50,938 nucleotides of DNA, taken from the NCBI GenBank assembly GCA_964429355.1, contig CAYSCH010000014.1, positions 1 to 50,938 of the forward strand, in the 5' to 3' direction. This document shows positions 39,143-47,794 of the stretch, piece by piece. The position numbers and the translations under genes were made by a program. Below the pieces are notes generated by a model. That model was not told the origin of the DNA and ran no database searches. It saw only the letters and a program-made list of their open reading frames with translations. The stretch comes from JAAYAY01 sp964429355 (GTDB lineage: Bacteria; Planctomycetota; Planctomycetia; Pirellulales; Thermoguttaceae). Positions within the stretch are counted from its first letter, which is position 1. Every line of letters starts with the position of its first letter.

Positions 39143-41770
39143 TTACGAAACGGCGGATTCCAGGACGGCTTTGCGAAGGGCCTTGTAGTCGGTTTTGCCG
39201 GTCCCGAGCACAGGAATCGAATCGACCTGGCGGACTTCATCGAGCCGCATGACACCGCGAAAACCAGCCTCTGCCAGGATCAGGTTCGCTTCGCGAAGTG
39301 TCATTTCCCGCGTGGTGAACAGGGTGATGTGCCGGCCGGTGGGCATTTCCACACCTTCGACGGCCACCTGAGGGCCGTCTTCGGTCGGAGGAAAACACTG
39401 AAGGAATGGTTCCTCCAGGGCGGGCAACGAGATCATCTCGCCGCCGGCCTTGATGAAACGTTTGAGCCGTCCGCGGAAGTGAATGAACCGCTCTTCGTCG
39501 AGCGCCACCAGATCGCCCGTCTTGTACCAGCGCTGCGAATCGATCGTCATGAACGGATCGGGGCCGTCGTAGTGGAGGTACCCGCCAAAGATCGAAGGTC
39601 CGCGGACCAGCAACATGCCCGTTTCTCCCACGGGGAGAGGTTCGCCCGTTTCGGGATGGACGACACAGACTTCGACACCTTCGACCGGTATGCCGACGGT
39701 ACCCGCCTTGATGTTGTCGCGGCGGTTGGCCGCAACGATCGGCGAACACTCGGGGATACACTAGCCTTCAAGAATGAGAGCACCTGGAGTCACTGCCTTC
39801 GCCTTGGCGAACAGGGCGTCGGGGCACTTTTCCGCGCCGGTGGCGACGAGAGTGAGCGAACTGAGTTCCTCCGGCCGGGCCGTGGCGAAGATGTAGCCGA
39901 GGAACGTCGGCGTGGTTGCCGTGATCGCGGGCCTGTAGGCAGCCGCCATACGGACCAGGCCTGCCGCATCGGTCGGATCGGGATGATGGACAACCCGGAA
40001 TCCCGAGGTGATCGGCGCAATCATATTTGCCAACAGGCCGAAGCTATGGAACGGCGGCAGGGCGCCGAGCATGGCGTCTTCCCGGCGCAAGACCATGCTG
40101 GAAACGGTGGCGGCCACGTTCACCAGCAGGTTTCGATGGCTGAGCGGAACGGCCTTGGGGGCGTTTTCCGATCCCGACGTGAAGAGTACCACCGCCGGAT
40201 CGTTCGGATCCTGCTGCGGGAGCGACTTGAGGAATCGCCCCGGCGCCAGGTAGGTTGCCGCCAGGGTGCGGATCTGTTCCCACTTACCGATTCCCTTGCG
40301 AAGGTCTTCCAGGAAGACGAATTCCGCGTCGCGAATCTCGATGCGGAGGCGGTCGATGAATCGCCGCGACGTGATCACCCGCTGGATCTTGAGCGTGCGG
40401 ATGGCGTGCGAGAGATTGGCCGGTCCCGTGGTCCAGTTGAGCATCACGGGCAACTTGCCGGCGCTGTGCAAGCCGAAATACACCAGGTCGGCCGCGACCG
40501 ACGCGGGCAACATGACGCCAATCGCCTCACCCGGGAGTTCGGCAAAACGCCGGCCCATGATCGTCGTGCCGACGAGCATCCGCCGATAGCTGAGCACGCC
40601 GCTCGTCGCGTCGGCGGTCACCACGTCGTCGGCGCTGGCCAGGGCGCGGCGAACGAAGGCTTCGGCCATGGTGTCGGCCAGAACTTCGGCCGGCCCGACC
40701 GGCTGCCGGGTCTTCGTCCACAGAGCAGGAGCGACAAGCTGCTCATCCGAGCCGGTCATCTGCCCTTCCGCAAGGGCCCACAGCTCGCCCACGTTGCTGG
40801 CCACACGATCGGAACGAAATCCGAACCGGTCTTCAATCGCCAGGGCGATTTCCATCCGTTCGAGACTGTCGAACCCGAGCAGATCGAGCGTGGCATCGGG
40901 CTCCTTCTCCTGCGCTGTGAGGGCGCGCCCCAGGTGCTCTTCGATCATCTCGTTGACGGCCAGTCGCGTCTTCGCACTGATCCGATTCAGGTCAATTTCG
41001 AATGTACTCTTCAGCTCCGGGAACTGGTAGTGACGCGACCCGAACAGGAAATGGCGGGGCACGAACGTCGGCTGCTCTGCGCCGTCCTTGTCGTACCACC
41101 GTTCGAGGTAGCGGTTGAGTTGGTCGCGATCCTGGCTGGGAAGCTGATCGCGAGGCACGACTTCGATGTGGATATGGATGTTGCGCCGCGGCGCAAGAAA
41201 GATCAGGTTGGCCGTCATCCAAAGGATCGACTGCACCATTCGCAGGCCGAGCGGCGGCGGCTCGCCGGTTCGCGCGTAGCTGAACATGCTCCCCCAGACG
41301 CCGAGCGTTCGCACAAGAACGACATTGGCCTGCGGAACTCGCCGAAGAATCTCATGGGTCGCCCTGGCGGCACCGATCACCTCTCCCTGCTGGCGTCGCA
41401 ATCGGCCCGAGGGGTAGATCAGGAAGTTCTCACCACGCTGGAGTCCTTCCACGACCGAATCGATCATGGCCAGGGTCCGCTCGTGGGCGGCCTGGCTGTG
41501 TTCGGCCAGATCGGGCACCTCCAGGGCGTCGACCATCCGCATGATCGGATAGAGCACGGGACTGCGATAGATGCCCGCAAAGACAATCGGCCGCACGGGA
41601 CGACTGAGCCTGACGTGGGAGAGCACCAGCGGCGGATCGATGTAGCCAGGGTGGTTGGGCATCACCAGAGTTGGGCCTTCAAGGCCGGCCAGTTGCTCCA
41701 GCCCAGTAACCCGTACGTGGTATCGCAGACCAAACATCCAGCGGAGGATATTCCAGAAGAAACGGTGCAT
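39143..41770 (-). pseudogene. aas: Aas-like PlsC-ACP-acyl-ACP synthetase, in-frame TAG
   Basis: One reading frame of 876 codons interrupted by TAG at codon 670 (39761-39763). Before the stop: a PlsC acyltransferase domain with NH40PGYID45; an acyl carrier domain with Ser302 in GFDSLERME; and an AMP-binding domain with LFTSGSENAPKAVPLSHRN. After it: the rest of the AMP-binding domain, with YKTGDL and GTGKTDYKAL. The stop falls where EGYG-x-TE is expected; the sequence reads EG-stop-CIPECSP, so Tyr, Gly and Thr of that motif are all changed. TATGGT to TAGTGT would explain the first two. The frame is otherwise clean, so this may be a recent pseudogene, an assembly error or read-through. Intact relatives re-acylate lysophospholipids using acyl-ACP. 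Confidence 0.75.
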
Positions 41771-42037
41771 GGAAGACTGTCAGGGTTCGGGGATCAATGG
41801 CCATTCATCAGCGGCTGCCGATGTCCACACCGGCAGCAGGACACTTACTGGAGGAAATTCCAGCCGCCGTGAGCAGCAGGGCTTTGGGTATTGTCGGGAG
41901 TCGGGAAATCAGTGGTCTTGCCAGGGGGGATCCAGATGGCTCCGGTAGATATTGTCCACAGGTTGCGGTGAAATGGAAGCCGGATTCCGACCTGGGCGCC
42001 GCTGGCAGAGAATCAGGCGTTTCCGGGGGCCGAATAT

Positions 42038-42153
42038 CACAGGGCGGCAGGGCCGCCAACCAATACGAGCTACCGCTCGAACTGAGATGGTCTGCTCCCG
42101 ATGGTCGCGAGTCTTTGTGAAAAACGTCACGATCTTTGAGGTTAGTGGTACAG
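42038..42153 (+). repeat. 116-base dispersed repeat, copy B
   Basis: Same length and orientation as copy A at 32565-32680. CGAGC-TACC-GCTCG is identical in both, and the second hairpin is GTGA-TCAC here, where one pair beyond it is lost. The two copies are most alike at their right ends (ATCTTTGAGGTTAGTGGTAC). Confidence 0.8.
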
Positions 42154-42303
42154 TTCCCCCCGAAACCGCGCCGGAACTGGGATCCTTGGCGGCCAGCGGA
42201 GCCCTGACCTTTGCAGGCCTGACAAAACGTGGGGAGCCGCCCACGGGCATGGATCGGCACGATCGGCGGTTCTATCAGCGGCTCTCATCAAGGGCCTTGA
42301 GAC

Positions 42304-42339
42304 GAGAAAACGGCTCTCCCGCCGAGCGGAAGGCCGTTT
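42304..42339 (-). terminator. Terminator after the kinase gene
   Basis: Read on the minus strand, AAACGGC and GCCGTTT enclose a second stem CCGC/GCGG and are followed by TTTTC. It lies about 100 bases past the kinase stop. This is the clearest intrinsic terminator in the window. Confidence 0.6.
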
Positions 42340-42434
42340 GGGGGACGTCGAGAGAACCGCGGGATACGATGCCCGCAGGAAACTTCGCCGTTTTGGTCAG
42401 CATTCTTGAGAAAGCCAGGTTGCCTGTGATTCCA

Positions 42435-43727
42435 TCAACCATCCTCGGCGACCGGCTGGAGAGCTTTGATCCAGCGCCGGAATTCGTGATGGAAATGGCA
42501 TGCCAATCCGGCCTTTTCAAGTTCCTGGATGAACTTGAACCCGTGGAGTTCGGCGGTGCAGGCGTCCTCGAAACGTAATTGCGGATCCGGATCGATCAGC
42601 TTCCGGCAAAGCTGGCGGAAGAGGATGCTGTAACGTCCGAAGAGCGGGTCAAGCTGCTTCGGAAATTCGCGTTTTTCACGGGCAAGCTCAGGATCGCTTT
42701 CGGGTCGAATTCCCGTAGACGCCTCCTGGGGCATGAGGGCCTCGCGCGGCGTCGGTGGCCGCCCATCAGGAAAAACCGGCGCCCCCGTCAGCAGCTCGAT
42801 CAGGACATATCCCAGGCTGGCCAAGTCGCTTCGCGGCGTGCATTCCCCCCGCTCGAGCACCTCCAGTGCCGCATAGCGGGGCGTGCAGAAATACGGTTTC
42901 GGCGACTTCTGCCACAGGAAAGCCGATCCGCTGTCGACGAGCTTCACGTCTCCCTCCGGGGTTATCATGATGTTCGAGGGTTTCACGTCGCCGTGCACCA
43001 TTCCGCGGGAATGCAGCCTGTCCAGGGCCTCCAGGCAGGATCGAATAATGGCGACCGCTGCCCCAGGTTTGAATTTCGTGTACTGCGGACCGGGAGCCGC
43101 CACGATCTTCGTCAAGTCGGCGGCCAACGCCGGATCTCGCTGCTTCAGGTGCTCCAGCATATTGAGGTTCATCAGGCTCTGCAAATCGTGGCCCATGATT
43201 CTCTTCATGATCATCATGCGAATACCGTCGCAGATCTGAAAGCCATGAATATCGAGCAAGTTGCCTTGATCGATGCCAGCGATGATGGATGCAACCTGGG
43301 CGATCCGCTGCATGTCCTTCTCGTAACAGGCCAGTGTCGGGTAGTGCCGTGGCGAAAACAGCTTGAGTGCCACGTCCCGGTTCACGAATCCGTCCACACC
43401 CACACACTCGGCAAGATAAACGACCCCCTGCCCGCCCTCTCCGAGCCGATGCCGGAGCCGGAACCCCGCCGCCTCCATCTTGCCGTCGCCGGATATGAGC
43501 TCAGCGTAGCGTTCTTCCAGATCATTGAGCTCCGCACTGGCAGCGCCCGTGCAACTTTGCGAGGGAGGCGTGTCCTGACTCGGATCGCGGGCTTGCACCA
43601 GCGTGGAATCGGTGGTCCGATTCGGCAAGACCGAGCGATAGGCCGCAACGATCAACCTGTCGATGGGATCCGTCAGTTCTTCCTGCTCATCCTTTTGAAC
43701 GGCTTCTTCATTCGAAGTCACGGTCAT
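42435..43727 (-). CDS. Soluble Ser/Thr protein kinase
   Basis: 430 residues from ATG 43727, preceded by AAAAGGG. The first 85 residues are a polar extension. Kinase features follow: Gly-rich loop G96-E-G-G-Q-G101, Lys122 in VALKLF, catalytic Asp247 in HGDVKPSN, Asp265 in VDSG (in place of DFG) and the APE-like TPRYAALEVL. There is no membrane segment, unlike PASTA-type kinases, so it works in the cytosol. It overlaps the upstream sigma factor gene by 20 bases, which argues for coupled expression and a shared pathway. Paired kinases and sigma factors are common in planctomycetes. Its targets are unknown. Confidence 0.9.
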   Translation of the reverse strand: MTVTSNEEAVQKDEQEELTDPIDRLIVAAYRSVLPNRTTDSTLVQARDPSQDTPPSQSCTGAASAELNDLEERYAELISGDGKMEAAGFRLRHRLGEGGQGVVYLAECVGVDGFVNRDVALKLFSPRHYPTLACYEKDMQRIAQVASIIAGIDQGNLLDIHGFQICDGIRMMIMKRIMGHDLQSLMNLNMLEHLKQRDPALAADLTKIVAAPGPQYTKFKPGAAVAIIRSCLEALDRLHSRGMVHGDVKPSNIMITPEGDVKLVDSGSAFLWQKSPKPYFCTPRYAALEVLERGECTPRSDLASLGYVLIELLTGAPVFPDGRPPTPREALMPQEASTGIRPESDPELAREKREFPKQLDPLFGRYSILFRQLCRKLIDPDPQLRFEDACTAELHGFKFIQELEKAGLACHFHHEFRRWIKALQPVAEDG

Positions 43728-44316
43728 AACCCTTTTCGCAAAGGTGTTTTCGCACAATTGCTCTGGCCTGATTCAACAACCCGCGCACGACCGCCGGAGT
43801 CCAACCTCTTCTCGCGACGTCTGGGAATTCTTCCGTGAGTGCTTTGAGCAGTCGCTTGGGGCCTTTCAACCTGGGATATTCGTCACAATACACGGAGAGC
43901 ACCATCCATTGGTCGTCGTCAAGCAGGTCAAACGCTTCGATGACATGACCATGGAGTTCCTCATACTCCAATCGTTCGTCGACTCTCGGAGCATCCGCCG
44001 CTCCGTCCAATGCTTCCGCTTTTGCCTTCTCAAAGCATCTCTTCAGCATCCGTCCCCGGGCATCGGTTCGCCGGACCAGATCTTTGGCTCGCCGGTCCGC
44101 GATGGTGAACAACAGTCCGTCGAACGACTCTTCGGCGCTGAACCCATTGCCCGACGGCCACTTGGCGAACAGGGCCTTCTGGGCTTCGGCCCAAACGTCT
44201 TCGATGTCTGCTTCCGAAAGGCTCACATACTTCTGACGCAGCTGATGGCAGATTTTCTGCCGATGGGCCTGATCCAGCCAGCGGCTGAAATCGGCCGGTC
44301 CTGAGTGCTCGCTCAT
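43708..44316 (-). CDS. ECF-like RNA polymerase sigma factor
   Basis: 202 residues from ATG 44316, just after GGCGGAG. A sigma region 2-like part covers about 20-95 (HQLRQKYVSLSEADIEDVWAEAQKALF, which I split here only by position, and FTIADRRAKDLVRR). A region 4-like helical part covers about 125-195 (HVIEAFDLLDDDQWMVLSVY and VRGLLNQARAIVRKHL). The match is to divergent planctomycete sigma factors rather than classic ECF groups. No anti-sigma gene is adjacent; the overlapping kinase may control it instead. Confidence 0.75.
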   Translation of the reverse strand: MSEHSGPADFSRWLDQAHRQKICHQLRQKYVSLSEADIEDVWAEAQKALFAKWPSGNGFSAEESFDGLLFTIADRRAKDLVRRTDARGRMLKRCFEKAKAEALDGAADAPRVDERLEYEELHGHVIEAFDLLDDDQWMVLSVYCDEYPRLKGPKRLLKALTEEFPDVARRGWTPAVVRGLLNQARAIVRKHLCEKGYDRDFE

Positions 44317-44566
44317 GTCACTCCGCCTTGATGCCGCAAGCGATCTTGATTTCGCAGGCTCCCCGCACGCCCGCACTTTCACCCGCTTGGCGGTACCGAA
44401 ACCGGACGGCAGTATTAGATATACTCGCAGCCAATCGGTCTTCGGATCGAAATTGAGGGAAAAAGGAAATGAAAAAATTCTGAGGAATCGTTCTCGCTTT
44501 CTTGCTCCACGTGCGAGTTCAGGAGCAATGAGAGTTACTCAATCTGCATGATACAGGAAATGGAAC

Positions 44567-45148
44567 ATGGCAAACCACTTGGACGTCGCAAGCCACACCA
44601 CCGATGGGCATGTCGTGGACGCGCAAGAGTACTGTCACACCTGCGGAAAACGGTTGAACTCGACCAGTCTGTCCGACGACGGTCCGGCCGGATGCCCCGA
44701 GTGCGGGGTCCTGTCGCGGCTGCTGAGGGCAATTGGCCTCGGCCAACTGCCTTTCCTCGAAGCGGACGCGGTGCTCCCCGATTTGAAAGCTTCCCACAAA
44801 AACGCCGCAATTTTTGAAATTGTGGAAAGCCTTGTCGATTCCGGGGCCCTTCCCGCAGCCGCCACGCACAGCATCGTCGCTACGCTTCTGCGGCGAGAGG
44901 AGTTGGGCACGACGGGAATTGGTGAAGGCGTGGCGCTCCCCCATACCAAACATCCGGCGGTCACACGCGAAGTCGGAACCATTGCCTGGTCGGCCGGCGG
45001 CGTCGATTTCGACAGCGTTGACGGCCGGCCCGTTCACCTGATCGTTCTCTTGCTGTCGCCGGTCGATCATCCTTCCGACCACATTCGGGCACTGGCCACG
45101 GTGTCGAGGCTGATTCGACCACGAGCGCGAAACCGGGGCCAGTCATGA
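44567..45148 (+). CDS. PTS IIA (fructose/nitrogen type) with N-terminal zinc ribbon
   Basis: 193 residues, with AGGA nine bases before ATG 44567. Two CxxC pairs (C23/C26 and C43/C46) form a zinc-ribbon-like N-terminus. A PtsN/FruA-type IIA domain begins near 62, with the phospho-accepting His126 in GVALPHTKHP. The usual last helix is missing: the protein ends PRARNRGQS after SRLIR. The plus-one frame continues as DHERETG, nearer to the family pattern, so a frameshift near 45118 is possible. No EI, HPr or transporter lies in the window. It may be regulatory rather than a sugar carrier. Confidence 0.82.
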   Translation: MANHLDVASHTTDGHVVDAQEYCHTCGKRLNSTSLSDDGPAGCPECGVLSRLLRAIGLGQLPFLEADAVLPDLKASHKNAAIFEIVESLVDSGALPAAATHSIVATLLRREELGTTGIGEGVALPHTKHPAVTREVGTIAWSAGGVDFDSVDGRPVHLIVLLLSPVDHPSDHIRALATVSRLIRPRARNRGQS

Positions 45149-45184
45149 GTCGCGCATCCAAGCACCGGTTCTTCGAACGAGATC

Positions 45185-45772
45185 TCAATCGTCGAAGAAT
45201 GAATCGGGCGGAGCCTCCTTGGGCGCGAACATGGAAGTCACGGCTGCCAGTTTCTTAAGTCGGCGATTACGAAAGAACTTATTCAAAACGTATAAGAGGA
45301 CCACGAGATACGCCAACGAAATCCCCGCGGCAAGCCCCTTGTCCCCTGCGGCTTGCGCGAAACCCAGCACCACAGCAAGCAAGAACATCAGCACGAGCAT
45401 CGCGGCAATGCTGAACTGAAAACTCGCCCGGCGACGCTCGCTGGCTGGAGTCGGCCGGTCCAGTGCAGCCAACACCCCGGCCGGTATGCTGAGAAACCCG
45501 TACAGAACCAGCAGGGCGGCCACCGGCCAATATGCCTCCGCCGGCCCCCACTCCAGTGTGGCGATGACGAACAGGCAGAAGGCGGCCACCGTCGGGGCAG
45601 ACAAGCCGAACAGAAGCCCCAGCAGGCGATCGCGCCGAAACGATAAAAAGGCGATGAACAGACCCGAGATGCTCAGCAATGGCCCGGATAAGATGATACT
45701 CTCGATCTCAATCACCGCGATGACCACGGCAACGAGGATGGCAGCCATCTGTGCGACCAACAACCAGGCCAT
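45185..45772 (-). CDS. Multi-pass membrane protein, unknown function
   Basis: 195 residues from ATG 45772. Five or six hydrophobic segments: about 3-24, 28-45, 52-75, 82-103, 118-141 and 148-165. The block ASFQFSIAAMLVLMF resembles the FQFSLRTLL element of many small planctomycete membrane proteins. The C-terminal tail is charged and cytosolic. I do not recognise a function. It follows the CoA-transferase gene on the same strand, with hairpins between them. Confidence 0.75.
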   Translation of the reverse strand: MAWLLVAQMAAILVAVVIAVIEIESIILSGPLLSISGLFIAFLSFRRDRLLGLLFGLSAPTVAAFCLFVIATLEWGPAEAYWPVAALLVLYGFLSIPAGVLAALDRPTPASERRRASFQFSIAAMLVLMFLLAVVLGFAQAAGDKGLAAGISLAYLVVLLYVLNKFFRNRRLKKLAAVTSMFAPKEAPPDSFFDD

Positions 45773-45792
45773 CAAACACCTGCGATGCGAAC

Positions 45793-45861
45793 CGGGCGAC
45801 CTCGGCGCCTGAGGCCGGGGTCGCCCGCTCGTGAATCATGCCGGCAGCGGGCAGAAGCCCG
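45793..45861. repeat. GC-rich hairpins downstream of CoA-transferase gene
   Basis: A perfect 9-base stem CGGGCGACC/GGTCGCCCG (45793-45801 and 45819-45827), then CGGGC-AGAA-GCCCG (45848-45861). No T run follows. They fill the gap between two minus-strand genes and could end or attenuate transcription. Confidence 0.55.
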
Positions 45862-45868
45862 AACCGTA

Positions 45869-47737
45869 CTAGGCGAAATCGATCGTGTAGCTGTACACGT
45901 CCTGCCGCAGCTTGCTGTTCACCTGCCCGTCGGCTCGGTTGAAGACCGCCTGCATCGGCTTGTTTTCGCGGAGCACCTCGGCGGTGAAGCCGCTGATGCC
46001 GTGGCGCTTGGCGATGCCGCTGAGGTACTTCAACAGGAAACGGCCGATGCCCCGGTTCTGCCAGACGTCGCGGACCACAAACGCCACTTCCGCCCGGTTC
46101 GTCTTCGGGTTAAGGAAGTAGCGGCCGACCGCGATGATCTCCTCGCCGTGGGCCTCCGGCAGGGTGCCGACGATCGCCACCTCGCTGCGGTGGTCGATGT
46201 AGACGAAGTCCTGGATCTGCTTTTCCGAGAACTGCTTCATGGGGGCCATGAAGCGGTAGTAGAGCGTCTCCTGAGACAAGGTGTAGACCAAGTCCTTCAT
46301 GCCCGGCACGTCCGTGGGATGGACCGGGCGGAAATTGACCTGCGTGCCGTCGTCCAACAGCATGCTGGTCTTCAGTTCCGGCGGGCCGACAACGATCCGG
46401 CCTTCGACCTCCTGCATCTCGGAGCGGACGTACTTGTATTCGATCGCCTTGCGAAGCAGCTCCGCCCGATGATCGGGATGGGCGATCGAGATCAGGGCGA
46501 TCGCCCGTTCCTGAACACTCTTGCCGTGAAGGTAAGCCACGCCGTACTCGGTGGCCACGTAGTGGACGTCGCCCCGCGTGGTCACGACGCCGGCCCCGGG
46601 ACTGAGCTGGGCCGAAATTCGCGACTTGCCGTCATGGGTCGTCGAGGGGAGGGCGATGATCGCCCGGCCGCCGGGAGATCGCGACGCTCCGCGATTGAAG
46701 TCGACCTGTCCGCCGATTCCCGAATAGAATCGGGTTCCGAGCGAGTCGGAACAGACCTGGCCGGTGAGATCCACCTCCAGGGCCACGTTGATCGCCACCA
46801 TTTTCGGGTGCTTGCTGATCACGAAGGGGTCGTTGACGTACTCGGTCGGATAGAACGCAAAAGTCTCGTTGCCGTCAATGTAATCGTAGAGCTTCTGGGT
46901 GCCCATGCAGAAACTGGCCGTCACCCGGCCGCGATCGACCGCCTTGCGACGCCCGCTGACCGCCCCCGACTCGATCAGGTCGATGATCGAGTCGCTGAAC
47001 ATCTCGGTGTGGATCCCCAGGTCCTTCTTCCCCTTGAGGAATTCGACGACGGCCTGTGGAATCCGCCCGATTCCGAACTCGACAGTCGAACCGTTGTCGA
47101 TCAGGGCGGCAATATTCGAGCCGATCTGGCGAGTGATGTCGTCGATCTCCGTCGGTTGGATCTCGATGATCGGTTCGTCCACCGGCACGAGGATGTCGAG
47201 ATCCTGGATGTGGACGCACGAATCGCCCATCGTCCGCGGCATGCGGGGATTCACCTGGGCAATCACCAGCCCGGCATTCTCCATGGCGCTCTTGACGATA
47301 TCCACCGAGACTCCCAGACTGCACATGCCGCGATCGTCGGGAGGGGTGATCTGCACCAACGCGACGTCCAGGGGCAACTGGCCGCTGGAGAACAAACGCG
47401 GAATATCCGACAGGAAAATCGGCGTGCAGTCGCCGAGCCCTTCCTGGATGAGATCGCGAACGTTTTCCGCGATGAAGAAGCTGTTGATGCGAAAGTTGGC
47501 GGCAATTCCCTTCTCGGCATAGGGAGCTTCACCGCGCGTGAGCAGGTGGACGATCTCCGTGTCGGGCAGCTTCTTCGCCCGGGCAGTGAGCGCTCTGACC
47601 AGTTGCAGAGGCTGGGCGCACCCGGTTCCGATGAAGATTCGTTTGCCGGGATGGATTTCGGCAACGGCGGCTTCCGGAGTCATGACCATCTCCAGATACT
47701 CCGTCTGCCAGTTGGGATCATAGGCGGTCGTGGACAT
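45869..47737 (-). CDS. Acyl-CoA hydrolase/CoA-transferase with GNAT tail
   Basis: 622 residues from ATG 47737 (GAGGA eight bases upstream). About 1-440 match the acetyl-CoA hydrolase/4-hydroxybutyrate CoA-transferase family, with the likely catalytic Glu397 in ATEYGVAYLHG. About 465-605 are a GNAT acetyltransferase-like domain (FRPVHPTDVPGMKDLVY, AFVVRDVWQNRGIGRFLLKYL). Such transferases move CoA between acetate, butyrate, succinate or hydroxybutyrate. The GNAT domain might acetylate a partner or sense acyl-CoA. It is followed at 58 bases by the ADP-forming acyl-CoA synthetase gene upstream on the same strand, so the two are probably co-transcribed. Confidence 0.92.
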   Translation of the reverse strand: MSTTAYDPNWQTEYLEMVMTPEAAVAEIHPGKRIFIGTGCAQPLQLVRALTARAKKLPDTEIVHLLTRGEAPYAEKGIAANFRINSFFIAENVRDLIQEGLGDCTPIFLSDIPRLFSSGQLPLDVALVQITPPDDRGMCSLGVSVDIVKSAMENAGLVIAQVNPRMPRTMGDSCVHIQDLDILVPVDEPIIEIQPTEIDDITRQIGSNIAALIDNGSTVEFGIGRIPQAVVEFLKGKKDLGIHTEMFSDSIIDLIESGAVSGRRKAVDRGRVTASFCMGTQKLYDYIDGNETFAFYPTEYVNDPFVISKHPKMVAINVALEVDLTGQVCSDSLGTRFYSGIGGQVDFNRGASRSPGGRAIIALPSTTHDGKSRISAQLSPGAGVVTTRGDVHYVATEYGVAYLHGKSVQERAIALISIAHPDHRAELLRKAIEYKYVRSEMQEVEGRIVVGPPELKTSMLLDDGTQVNFRPVHPTDVPGMKDLVYTLSQETLYYRFMAPMKQFSEKQIQDFVYIDHRSEVAIVGTLPEAHGEEIIAVGRYFLNPKTNRAEVAFVVRDVWQNRGIGRFLLKYLSGIAKRHGISGFTAEVLRENKPMQAVFNRADGQVNSKLRQDVYSYTIDFA

Positions 47738-47794
47738 CAATATTTCCTCGTGATATGTGCGGGATCTTGCATTCGCAAAAGGGCTGAGCCGCGC

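Larger units (their letters stand above)
41771..42434. other. Intergenic region, 664 bases
   Basis: Lies upstream of the Aas-like gene and downstream of the kinase gene, both minus. It holds copy B of the 116-base repeat (42038-42153) and a terminator-like hairpin (42304-42339). No gene seen. Confidence 0.6.

Noticed and set aside
38237..41872. 1211-codon plus-strand open frame opposite the Aas-like gene
   Set aside because: Composition is Arg/His-rich with no recognisable motifs, and it runs across five minus-strand genes with clear starts. It is a shadow.
44419..44429. Shared 11-mer GATATACTCGC here and near 49946, both upstream of minus-strand genes
   Set aside because: Hundreds of shared 11-mers are expected by chance in 51 kb, and no -35 element fits at either place.
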